Of a stretch of 19,595 nucleotides of DNA, positions 13,546 through 19,595 are shown one piece after another (position 1 is the stretch's first letter; every line of letters begins with the position of its first letter). The translations under genes and the position numbers were made by a program. The notes beneath the pieces are model-generated. The model was given only the letters and a program-made list of their open reading frames with translations, did no database searches and was not told the origin of the DNA. This DNA is from Thermoplasmata archaeon. GTDB lineage: Archaea; Thermoplasmatota; Thermoplasmata; RBG-16-68-12. The stretch spans positions 1-19,595 of the forward strand of contig JAJYKG010000010.1 of assembly GCA_021788795.1 (NCBI GenBank). The letters run 5' to 3'.

Positions 13546-15096
13546 GTGGCCGCCGCGCGGGAAGGCCGCTGGGCCCGCCTCCGCAGACTCCCCTGGAACC
13601 GGTTCTTCGCCGGGATTGCGGCCGGCGCGGCGGCGCTCGTCGTCACGCTCGTCATGCGCCTCCTCGGCCTCGGGGTGTTCCTGCCCGAGCTCGTCTTGGA
13701 CGCGGTCATCACGCGCATCCCGGGTCCGCTGGAGTCGTTCTTCATCGGCTCGCTGGGCGAAGGCGCGAAGGGGCTCGGCATCGTGTGCGCCCTCGTCGGG
13801 GTCGAGGTCGCCTACGGCCTCGGGGCGCTCCCGTGGCGGTGGATCGAGCCGCGCGTCCGCTGGCGGTACGCGGTTGTCCTCCTGTACACCGCGGCGGCCG
13901 CGGGGGTCGTCCTGCTCGTCGTCCTGCCCCTCCTCGGCGCGGGGGTCGCGGGCTCGCAGACGGACGCGGGCACGGGGTTCGCGGTGCTCAGCCAGCTGCT
14001 CGGCGGCTGGCTCTACGCGACCGTCCTGGACTACTTCCTCGTCGACGTGGCGGCGAGGCATCCGCAGGGATTCAGCGCGTCCCGCCGCCAGTTCCTTACG
14101 GGCGTCCTCGCCGCCGCGGCATCCCTCTCCCTCGCCTTCGTCACCTTCGGCTCGGCCGTGGTCCAGCCCGGCCGCTTGGCCTTCGGCTCCCTCCAGGACC
14201 TCCTCGCGGAGGAGGTCACGCCCACCGCGGACTTCTACGTCGTCACGAAGAACCTGATCGACCCGGCGGTGGACCCGTCCACGTGGACGCTCACGGTCGA
14301 CGGGCTCGTCTCCTCGCCGCTCGCCCTGAGCTACGCGGACCTCCAGGCCCGGATCGCCTCGGGGTCGCTCCCCGCCGCGGGGGAGTACGCGACGATGGAG
14401 TGCGTGAGCAACGAGGTGGGCGGGAACCTGATCGGCACCGCGCGGTGGGACGGGGTGCGCCTCGCGGATCTCCTCGCGGCCGCGGGCCTCGAGTCCACCG
14501 CGGACTGGATCGAGTTCACGTGCGTCGACGGCTACACGGTCGCGGTCCCCCTTGCGCAGGCCACGGACCCCGCGACCCTCGCGGTCCTGCAGATGAACGG
14601 GGCGCCCCTGGAGGACCGCCACGGTGGCCCCGTGCGGATCCTCGTCCCGGGCAAGTACGGCATGTTCTCCGCGAAGTGGATCAACCGCATCACCGCGGTC
14701 CAGGGGGAGGTCCTGGGCTTCTGGCAGCAGAAGGGCTGGACGGACGTCGGCTTCATCGAGACCGAGGCGCTCATCGCCATCCCCGCGGACGGCGCGGTCG
14801 TCTCGGGCCCGGTGACGATCGGCGGGTTCGCAGTCTCCGCCGCGGACGGGATCTCCCGGGTCGAGGTCAGCACGGACGGCGGCGCGACGTGGTCCGCGGC
14901 CCAGCTCCGCGCGCCTAAGGACCCGAGGCTCACCTGGGTCCTGTGGACGTTCGACTGGACGCCCCCGCAAGGCGGAGCGTACGAGATCGTCGCCCGCGCG
15001 TACGACGGGAAGGGCATCGTGCAGACGGCGACCGTGGCGCCCCCGTTCCCCGACGGGGCCTCGGGCTACGACCACGTCACGCTGCTCGTGTCCTGA
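13546..15096 (+). CDS. Five-helix membrane-anchored sulfite-oxidase-like molybdoenzyme with internal Tat motif
   Basis: A 516-residue protein with five predicted membrane helices (about 20-42, 70-95, 107-131, 144-168, 183-206) followed by a sulfite-oxidase-fold domain. Basic residues before helix 1, between helices 2 and 3 (WRWIEPRVRWR) and between 4 and 5 place these loops inside and the catalytic domain outside. Directly before helix 5 is SRRQFLT (179-185), a near-perfect twin-arginine motif. The molybdopterin domain shows Cys286 in MECVSNEVGG, the probable Mo ligand, and HGGPVRILVPGKYGMFSAKW (359-378); residues after about 405 form the C-terminal beta-sandwich. There is no heme domain. The start codon is GTG at 13546 with only a weak upstream signal, so the start is less certain. 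The substrate could be sulfite or an oxidised sulfur or nitrogen compound. Confidence 0.87.
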   Translation: MAAAREGRWARLRRLPWNRFFAGIAAGAAALVVTLVMRLLGLGVFLPELVLDAVITRIPGPLESFFIGSLGEGAKGLGIVCALVGVEVAYGLGALPWRWIEPRVRWRYAVVLLYTAAAAGVVLLVVLPLLGAGVAGSQTDAGTGFAVLSQLLGGWLYATVLDYFLVDVAARHPQGFSASRRQFLTGVLAAAASLSLAFVTFGSAVVQPGRLAFGSLQDLLAEEVTPTADFYVVTKNLIDPAVDPSTWTLTVDGLVSSPLALSYADLQARIASGSLPAAGEYATMECVSNEVGGNLIGTARWDGVRLADLLAAAGLESTADWIEFTCVDGYTVAVPLAQATDPATLAVLQMNGAPLEDRHGGPVRILVPGKYGMFSAKWINRITAVQGEVLGFWQQKGWTDVGFIETEALIAIPADGAVVSGPVTIGGFAVSAADGISRVEVSTDGGATWSAAQLRAPKDPRLTWVLWTFDWTPPQGGAYEIVARAYDGKGIVQTATVAPPFPDGASGYDHVTLLVS

Positions 15097-15105
15097 GGCG
15101 CGAGC

Positions 15106-15306
15106 TCAGGCCGCCTTCTTCGCTCCGGACGTCCGGGCGCCAAGGGCGACGACCGCGGCGCCGAGGACGACGAGGACCACGCCCGCGCTGAGCCACACGG
15201 GGCTTCCGGACATGAACGAGCCCAGGAGGACGTCCGCGCCCTGGAGGGTCCAGACGACCCCGATGAGCAGGGCGATCACGCCGAACGCGACGAACAGGGA
15301 CCGCAT
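15106..15306 (-). CDS. Small membrane protein with WxLQG...GSFM motif
   Basis: A 66-residue protein with two membrane helices (about 4-22 and 37-57), a short loop and a basic tail (GARTSGAKKAA). The motif VVWTLQGADVLLGSFMSG (17-34) resembles a widespread family of tiny bacterial and archaeal membrane proteins of unknown function that I know only by this pattern. The start at 15306 is favoured because the TATA element ccttaagg lies 29 bp upstream, giving a leaderless transcript; an upstream start at 15348 would place that TATA inside the gene. It converges on the molybdoenzyme gene with 9 bp between stop codons. Confidence 0.7.
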   Translation of the reverse strand: MRSLFVAFGVIALLIGVVWTLQGADVLLGSFMSGSPVWLSAGVVLVVLGAAVVALGARTSGAKKAA

Positions 15307-15330
15307 GGCGGGAGCACTCCCCGGCTTCCG

Positions 15331-15338
15331 CCTTAAGG
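15331..15338 (-). promoter_or_regulatory. TATA box of the 66-aa membrane protein gene
   Basis: The self-complementary ccttaagg, read on the minus strand as aaccttaaggcgg, is centred about 29 bp from the ATG at 15306. This is leaderless geometry. It lies in the 54-bp gap after the upstream gene's stop codon, so the small gene has its own promoter. Confidence 0.55.
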
Positions 15339-15360
15339 TTTCACCCAACCGCCGTCGGAC

Positions 15361-16077
15361 TCAGCGCGCGAGCGACCGGTCGAGGGTCGTCTCGAGCCCC
15401 CAGTCGTACAGAAGGTAGTAGCGCTCCGCATCGGAGGGGCCGACCATCACGCCGACGAGCCAGGGGTCCGCCATGCCGACGGCCTGCCAGACCTCGAGCC
15501 GCTCGAAGTGCTTCAGGGCGTTGCGGGCGCGGTGGACCGCTTCCGCGGGCAGGGCGGTCGCCTGGCGGAGCGCGTGGCGTTTGAAGTTCCAGACGGACCA
15601 GTCCTCCCACAGCGCGGACTTCTTCGGGATCGCCCTCGCGAGTTCGGGCGAAAGCAGGGTCAGATACTCCTTGCGCACGGAGGCGAACAGATGGTCCTTG
15701 GAGACCACAGGGATCTCCGTGAGGCCCCGGAGGTGCTCCGCCGACCAGGCCTCGAACGCGATCTCGGCGCGGCGCGTCAGGATGCGACTCGGGAGGGACG
15801 CGAGGAGCGTCGCCGTGTGCGCGGCGTCGGCCTCGAACGCGCTGGCCATCTCCGCGTCGGACCGGTAGACGTCGATCTTCTCCTTCGCCTCGCGCAGCTC
15901 GTCCTGCCACAGCCGGACGAGGTTGTCGTCGCTTTCCACTTCGTCGGACACGGGGATCTGTGCAGCCGCCTCGGTGAGCTGCTCCATCAACCGTGCACTC
16001 AAGATATCGCCTCCGAGGGGACCCCGGGGGCTCGCGTCGCGGGCAAGGGATTCGAAGACTTCCCCTCGCGCGGACAT
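15361..16077 (-). CDS. Conserved-looking hypothetical protein, 238 aa
   Basis: I do not recognise this protein. It is 238 residues, soluble, with no signal peptide, membrane helix or cysteine cluster. The first 170 residues are rich in charged helices (for example LWQDELREAKEKIDVYRSD). The C-terminal end turns beta-like and aromatic (WLVGVMVGP, then ERYYLLYDWGLE). Coding quality is supported by a third-position GC bias matching its neighbours, an AGGGGGA ribosome-binding stretch about 12 nt before the ATG at 16077, and a TATA-like ggttaagcg about 43 bp upstream. An internal ATG at 15987 (MEQLTEAA) is a possible alternative start. The gene immediately upstream is a decayed VOC gene, so no functional link can be drawn. 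Confidence 0.65.
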   Translation of the reverse strand: MSARGEVFESLARDASPRGPLGGDILSARLMEQLTEAAAQIPVSDEVESDDNLVRLWQDELREAKEKIDVYRSDAEMASAFEADAAHTATLLASLPSRILTRRAEIAFEAWSAEHLRGLTEIPVVSKDHLFASVRKEYLTLLSPELARAIPKKSALWEDWSVWNFKRHALRQATALPAEAVHRARNALKHFERLEVWQAVGMADPWLVGVMVGPSDAERYYLLYDWGLETTLDRSLAR

Positions 16078-16115
16078 GTGTCTCGCTTCCCCCTGAGGTG
16101 CCGACCTCGGCCTTT

Positions 16116-16124
16116 CGCTTAACC
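16116..16124 (-). promoter_or_regulatory. TATA box of the 238-aa hypothetical gene
   Basis: On the minus strand ggttaagcg is centred about 43 bp from the ATG at 16077, predicting a start near 16095 and a leader that contains most of the AGGGGGA ribosome-binding sequence. A GAGGT/ACCTC inverted repeat (16095-16108) overlaps the predicted start site. A second AT-rich island, gccttaaac on the minus strand (about 16145-16153), lies further upstream. Confidence 0.45.
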
Positions 16125-16285
16125 GAATAGTATCCGGGTCGGGGGTTTAAGGCTTGTCCTGCATGCGCCCGTATCGTGTTCCTCCAGGCAAGTTGTTCCG
16201 GGATATCACCCCCCGCATGGGCTGACGGCTCCCTGCGAAGCCCCGCTCCTCCAGGCGGACTCCCGCCCGGGAACGGTCCGGCGAC

Positions 16286-16534
16286 TCGGGTGTCGACGAC
16301 GCAGAAAAGGCTGCCCTCCGGGTCCGCGAGGACCGTGAAGTCCTCGTCGGCCTCCTGGGCGCGGAAGAGCGTCGCCCCGAGGCGGAGCAGCCGATGGATT
16401 TCTCCGTCCAGGTCGTCCGGAGCGGGCGGGTCCGGCACGGCGTAGCCGAGCGCGTCCCGCCAGAACGCCGCCGTGCGGGGGACGTCCTCGGGATCGATCA
16501 CGACGGAGCCGATCCGCACGCGACCCTCAGGCAT
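16286..16534 (-). pseudogene. Internally deleted VOC/glyoxalase-like gene remnant
   Basis: The minus-strand frame from the ATG at 16534 begins RIGSVVIDPEDVPRTAAFWR then DALGY, a clear start of a Glyoxalase-like (VOC) domain. It then jumps from VPDPPAPDD straight to DGEIHRLLRLGATLF and ends with FTVLADPEGSLFCVVDTR, the family's C-terminal strand. About 35-40 residues of the normal middle (the strand, FQ.VPE and HLDL segments, including a metal-ligand histidine) are missing, without a frame break. The frame also lacks a stop where such proteins end; it runs on through the intergenic region and over the next gene in a wrong frame. I read it as a decayed gene. The end given marks where homology stops. 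A functional short variant cannot be excluded. Confidence 0.6.
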
Positions 16535-16624
16535 GGGCCACCGCACCCGGAGGTCGCGGCATAGGCGTTTCCGGGGCGGCAACGGGGCGGAGGCCCCACG
16601 AGCGGCGGGGCGGGTGCCCGCGGC

Positions 16625-17020
16625 CTAGCCGCCCGTGGTGACGAACTCGCCCTCGGCCCAGTGCCGGTACAGCTCCTCGATCTCGTAGGGGGGCGCGTGG
16701 CAGGAGAGGTAGACGAGCTTCGTGCGGCCCACGTTCCGGATGCCGTGAACGCTCCCCGGCGGGAAGTGGACCGCGGACTTCGGACCGACGATCTTGCCGC
16801 GGCCGCCCTTGCCCGCGGGGACCTCGCCGCGACCCTCGAGGATGTAGTACATCGATTCCACGGTGCGGTGTTCGTGGGGCGGCGTGCTCCCGCCGGGGCG
16901 CACCTCGACGAGGGTGATCATGAACCGGCGCGAGCCGACGTTGTCAGGGTTGATGAGCTGGTACGACCGGCTCTTGTCTCCTTTCAGTGACTTCGCCTTC
17001 CGCAACTCAACGACCTTCAT
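16625..17020 (-). CDS. Cupin-domain protein
   Basis: A 131-residue single-domain cupin of the small archaeal type. The metal site is visible as His49, His51 and Glu55 in PPHEHRTVES, with His92 in PPGSVHGIRN, and the motif-1 and motif-2 glycine patterns are both present. Length is normal for a stand-alone cupin_2 protein, which may be a mannose-6-phosphate isomerase-like, dioxygenase-like or simply sugar/metabolite-binding protein; the exact activity cannot be told. I start at the ATG at 17020 (MKVVELRKAK), since the upstream extension is GC-driven and crosses the promoter of the divergent CorA gene. No strong ribosome-binding site is seen. The decayed VOC gene follows on the same strand after 90 bp in which I see nothing else. 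Confidence 0.8.
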   Translation of the reverse strand: MKVVELRKAKSLKGDKSRSYQLINPDNVGSRRFMITLVEVRPGGSTPPHEHRTVESMYYILEGRGEVPAGKGGRGKIVGPKSAVHFPPGSVHGIRNVGRTKLVYLSCHAPPYEIEELYRHWAEGEFVTTGG

Positions 17021-17080
17021 CGGGCCACCGACGCCCGCAACCGAGTTGTGGCATTTGGAACTTACGGTATCTTCGGCATC

Positions 17081-17089
17081 ATTATATCG
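17081..17089 (+). promoter_or_regulatory. TATA box of the corA gene (leaderless geometry)
   Basis: The sequence attatatcg is centred about 27 bp before the ATG at 17112, and there is no ribosome-binding site, so the transcript is probably leaderless. It is the strongest TATA match in the window. The divergent cupin gene would need a separate element; cgtaag on the minus strand at about 17061-17066 is a weak candidate. Confidence 0.6.
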
Positions 17090-17111
17090 CCACCCGCTCG
17101 TGGTCGTGGGG

Positions 17112-18077
17112 ATGGCGCGGGTCGAGGTCATCGCCTATTCCGCGGAGGACTTCCTCGAGGAGAAGGAGGTCACGATCGGCCGCTGCCGGGAGCTCATCGA
17201 GCAGTACGCGGTCACCTGGGTCAACATCGTCGACCCGGACGGGCACACGCTCGCGGAGTTGGAGACCCTCTTCGGCTTCCACCCCCTCGCCCTCGAGGAC
17301 TCCGCGAAGTCGGACCTGCCTCCCAAGGTCGAGGTCTACGACGACGTGGTCTTCATCGTCGCGAGGACGATCGTCTGGGCGGAGGAGATTGAGACGGACC
17401 AGCTCTCCCTCTTCGTCGGCCCGCGGTTCGTCGTCACGATCCACGACCAGGCGTTCCCGCAGCTCGAGGACATCCGCATCCACCTTCGGAAGAAGAACCC
17501 GCGGCTCATGAAGGCGGGCCCCGACTTCCTCGCGTACACGATCCTCGACGTGGTCGTCGACTCGTACTTCCCCCACCTGGACCGCTTCCAGGACATCCTG
17601 GACCGCCTGGAGGATGACATCGTCCAGAAGCCGACGGCCACGGCGATCAGCAAGATCCATGACATCCGCGTGGACCTGACCCTGATCCGGAACGCCCTGC
17701 GGCCCCAACGGGACATGTACGGGACGCTGTCCCGGCTCGAGACGCACACGTTCAAGCGCGAGACGCGGAACTACATGCGTGACGTCCAGGACCACATGAT
17801 CCGCGTGCTCGACACCCTGGACACGTACCGCGAGGTGTCCACGAGCCTCATGGAGGTCGGCGCGACCCTCCAGGCGAACCAGATGAACCAGGTGATCAAG
17901 GTCCTCACGGTCCTGTTCACGATCACGATCCCCCTGACCATCGTGACGAGCGCGTTCGGGATGAACGTCGGCTTCCCGGGGTTCAACCAGCCCGAGGGCC
18001 TGTACCTCGCGCTGGGCCTGATGTTCCTGCCCACGATCGGGCTCACGTACTGGATGTGGGCGAAGGGCTGGCTCTGA
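17112..18077 (+). CDS. corA: CorA-family magnesium/cobalt transporter
   Basis: A 321-residue CorA protein, an ion channel for Mg2+ (or Co2+/Ni2+) working as a pentamer. A large cytoplasmic N-terminal domain (about 1-255) is rich in charged helices, including the long stalk-like stretch around YMRDVQDHMIRVLDTLDTYR. Two C-terminal membrane helices follow (about 262-281 and 297-316), with the signature GMN at 283-285 in SAFGMNVGFPG. The basic end WAKGWL is typical. The start at 17112 is set by the TATA element 27 bp upstream and by homology; the frame is open further upstream but overlaps the divergent cupin gene. It converges with the dehydrogenase gene, 12 bp between stops. Some family members carry zinc or other ions, so the ion is a family-level inference. 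Confidence 0.92.
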   Translation: MARVEVIAYSAEDFLEEKEVTIGRCRELIEQYAVTWVNIVDPDGHTLAELETLFGFHPLALEDSAKSDLPPKVEVYDDVVFIVARTIVWAEEIETDQLSLFVGPRFVVTIHDQAFPQLEDIRIHLRKKNPRLMKAGPDFLAYTILDVVVDSYFPHLDRFQDILDRLEDDIVQKPTATAISKIHDIRVDLTLIRNALRPQRDMYGTLSRLETHTFKRETRNYMRDVQDHMIRVLDTLDTYREVSTSLMEVGATLQANQMNQVIKVLTVLFTITIPLTIVTSAFGMNVGFPGFNQPEGLYLALGLMFLPTIGLTYWMWAKGWL

Positions 18078-18089
18078 TCCCCGCGGCCC

Positions 18090-18806
18090 TCAGCTGCGGT
18101 CGCGGACCTGCATGACGATCTCGCGGATGTCCGAGTTGGGCCCCTGGTCCACGATGCCCTCCACCGCGCGGGCCACGTCGTCCGGCGTGAGGGCCCACTC
18201 CGCCTCGGGCACGCCCGGGTCCTCCTTGCGGCCGTTGAACTCCGAGACGACGAAGCCCGGCGCCATGTAGGCTACCTTGATGCCGAAGGGATAGAGCTCC
18301 TCCCGCCAGCACTCGTTCATCCCGCGGAGGGCCCACTTCGTCGCCACGTACGCCGTCCCGCGGGCCGTGCCCACGTAGCCCACCGCGGAGCCGATATTGA
18401 CGATCTGCCCGGATTTCTGCTTCTTCATCTGAGGGACCGCGGCCTGGGTGAAGAGGAACGGCGCGACAACGTTCGTGTCGAACTGCTCCCGGAACGACGC
18501 CTCGGGGAGGTCCTCCACGGGCGCGTACCTGCCGACGCCCGCGTTGTTGACGAGGACGTCCAGTCGCCCCCACCGCTTCACGACGTCGCGGACCGCGGCC
18601 GCGGCAAGCTTCGCGTCGCGGACATCGCCCGGGACAAGGAGGGCCTCGCCCCCGCGGTCCCCAACGGCCTTGCCGACGGCCCGGAGGCGGTCCTCCCTCC
18701 GCGCCACGAGCCCCAGCCGCATGCCCTTCGAACCGAACCGGAGCGCGATCGCACGGCCGATCCCGCTCGACGCCCCCGTCACGAGGGCCACGCGTTCGTC
18801 GCTCAT
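18090..18806 (-). CDS. Short-chain dehydrogenase/reductase (SDR), likely NADP-dependent
   Basis: A 238-residue classical SDR. The nucleotide-binding motif is TGASSGIG (10-17), with Arg36-Arg37 at the end of the second strand, which favours NADP(H). The structural motif NNAG is at 87-90, and the catalytic tetrad is Asn112, Ser140, Tyr153 and Lys157 (YVATK). Length is at the normal value for the family. No feature fixes the substrate; family members reduce ketones, sugars, fatty acyl intermediates and many others. The ATG at 18806 lies 27 bp from a TATA element and has no ribosome-binding site, so it is probably leaderless. It is divergent from the ketopantoate reductase-like gene, 83 bp apart. 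Confidence 0.9.
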   Translation of the reverse strand: MSDERVALVTGASSGIGRAIALRFGSKGMRLGLVARREDRLRAVGKAVGDRGGEALLVPGDVRDAKLAAAAVRDVVKRWGRLDVLVNNAGVGRYAPVEDLPEASFREQFDTNVVAPFLFTQAAVPQMKKQKSGQIVNIGSAVGYVGTARGTAYVATKWALRGMNECWREELYPFGIKVAYMAPGFVVSEFNGRKEDPGVPEAEWALTPDDVARAVEGIVDQGPNSDIREIVMQVRDRS

Positions 18807-18828
18807 CGCCGGCGGAAAGGCGTCCGCG

Positions 18829-18836
18829 GCTTAAGG
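18829..18836 (-). promoter_or_regulatory. TATA box of the SDR gene (leaderless geometry)
   Basis: On the minus strand the sequence is cccttaagccg, centred 27 bp from the ATG at 18806. It matches the CTTAAG-type elements found upstream of other genes here. Confidence 0.55.
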
Positions 18837-18859
18837 GATGGCGCGCCGGGAGGCAAAGG

Positions 18860-18866
18860 GTTTAGG
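18860..18866 (+). promoter_or_regulatory. TATA box of the ketopantoate-reductase-like gene (leaderless geometry)
   Basis: The sequence gtttagg, preceded by the BRE-like gcaaagg, is centred about 27 bp before the GTG at 18890. This distance supports the GTG over the out-of-frame ATG at 18883 and suggests a leaderless GTG-initiated message. Confidence 0.55.
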
Positions 18867-18889
18867 ACCACCGCATTGTGGCATGGCCC

Positions 18890-19595
18890 GTGCGGATCGC
18901 GGTCCTCGGGGCGGGCGCCATCGGGAGCGCGGTGGGCGCGCTCCTCGTCCGCGCGGGCCAGGACGTCACGCTGATTGGCCGTGCCGACCATGTGGAGGCG
19001 ATCCGCGCGAGCGGGCTCACCGTCGACGGGCCGCAGGGCACCTTCACGGTCCCCGTGGCCGCCGCGACCGCCCTGGGCTTCCGCCCCGAGCTCGCCCTCC
19101 TCGCGGTCAAGACCCAGGACGTCGAGGCCACCGTGCGCGCGGCCCGCGCGTTCCTCGAGGGCATCCCCCTCGTCACGATGCAGAACGGCGTCCGGAGCGA
19201 CGCCATCGTGGCGTCGCTGCTGCCGGCCGATGCGCTCCTGAGCAGCGTCGTCATGGTCACCGCGACGTACCTCTCGCCCGGGCAAGTGACCCTGGTCGAG
19301 CGCGGGCATCTCGTCCTCGGACGCCCGAACGGTCCGCGCGACGCGCTCGCGGAGAGGGTCGCGGCCGTCCTGAACCCCGCGGTCCCGACGGTCGTCTCGG
19401 ACAACCTCCCGGGGGCTCACTGGCTCAAGCTCCTCATGAACCTCAACAACGCGATCCCCGCCCTCACGAACCTCCCGCTCCGCGAGGCCACGCGGGACCC
19501 GTTCCTGCGCCGCCTCTCCGTGTTCCTGATGCGGGAGGGCCTCGCCGTCGCGGACCGCGCAGGAGTCTCCCTGGCGCCGCTCCAGGGCGTCTCCG
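18890..19595 (+). CDS. panE: 2-dehydropantoate 2-reductase family protein (3' end outside window)
   Basis: The first 235 residues of a ketopantoate reductase (PanE/ApbA), which uses NADPH to reduce 2-dehydropantoate to pantoate on the way to coenzyme A. The N terminus reads MRIAVLGAGAIGSAVGALL, with the dinucleotide motif GAGAIG at 7-12. Family catalytic and binding residues are visible: Lys74 in AVKTQD, Asn99 in TMQNGV, and the catalytic Lys180 in HWLKLLMNLNNAIPAL. About 60-80 residues of C-terminal domain, including the substrate-binding glutamate, lie beyond the window. The GTG start is supported by homology and by a TATA element 27 bp upstream. Paralogues of this family act on other 2-keto acids, so pantothenate synthesis is likely but not certain. 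Confidence 0.87.
   Translation, partial: MRIAVLGAGAIGSAVGALLVRAGQDVTLIGRADHVEAIRASGLTVDGPQGTFTVPVAAATALGFRPELALLAVKTQDVEATVRAARAFLEGIPLVTMQNGVRSDAIVASLLPADALLSSVVMVTATYLSPGQVTLVERGHLVLGRPNGPRDALAERVAAVLNPAVPTVVSDNLPGAHWLKLLMNLNNAIPALTNLPLREATRDPFLRRLSVFLMREGLAVADRAGVSLAPLQGVS

Noticed and set aside
13081..15075. A 664-codon minus-strand frame ending with the small membrane protein
   Set aside because: Only the last 110 codons look like protein, with two helices and a TATA box at the right distance. The rest is antisense to the molybdoenzyme.
1..19595. tRNA genes, CRISPR arrays, insertion sequences or attachment sites
   Set aside because: No cloverleaf-like segment, direct-repeat array, transposase or flanking duplication was seen on either strand; the gaps between genes are too short to hide most of these.

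Overview
The window looks like chromosomal DNA of a high-GC archaeon, most likely a member of the Thermoplasmatota (inferred, not proven). Three things point there: a bacterio-opsin-activator-type HTH regulator (HTH_10), an archaeal-type RNase J, and AT-rich TATA elements (CTTAAG, TTATAT, TTTAGG) that stand out sharply against GC-rich DNA about 27 bp upstream of several start codons, as expected for leaderless archaeal transcripts. Gene packing is tight. Convergent genes are separated by 9-40 bp, no gene-free stretch exceeds 300 bp, and I see no rRNA, tRNA, CRISPR array or insertion sequence.

Layout. 1-343: the end of an ABC transporter ATPase. 449-1654: a secreted clostripain-like (C11) cysteine peptidase. 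1695-4726 (minus): an ornithine-cyclodeaminase-family reductase downstream of a compact CoxL/xanthine-dehydrogenase-type molybdenum subunit that has no partner subunits here. 4902-7566 (plus): the most interesting block, a HTH_10 regulator with a C-Xn-C-X2-C-X7-C cysteine pattern, an 18-bp perfect palindrome just upstream of a TATA-like element, a membrane-anchored copper nitrite reductase with an extra N-terminal cupredoxin domain, and a hemerythrin-like protein. 7621-8991: RNase J. 9015-11613 (minus): a CLC chloride transporter with CBS domains and, upstream, a flavin reductase fused to an Ig-like domain. 11734-13071: a flavin amine oxidase. 13081-13413 (minus): a small two-helix membrane protein. 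13546-15096: a five-helix, sulfite-oxidase-like molybdoenzyme with an internal twin-arginine motif. 15106-17020 (minus): a 66-aa membrane protein, an unrecognised 238-aa protein, a decayed VOC/glyoxalase gene and a cupin. 17112-18077: a CorA magnesium transporter. 18090-18806 (minus): a short-chain dehydrogenase. 18890 to the end: the start of a ketopantoate-reductase-family gene.

How the genes fit together. The block at 4902-7566 reads as a small nitrite/NO respiration or detoxification unit: a redox-sensing regulator (resembling haloarchaeal NarO/DmsR by its cysteine spacing and HTH class), its candidate operator, the NO-forming enzyme with its own tethered electron-transfer domain, and a di-iron protein translationally close to it. 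The two molybdoenzymes, the flavin enzymes and this copper enzyme suggest a redox-versatile, probably facultatively respiring organism. The remaining genes look like ordinary chromosomal background.
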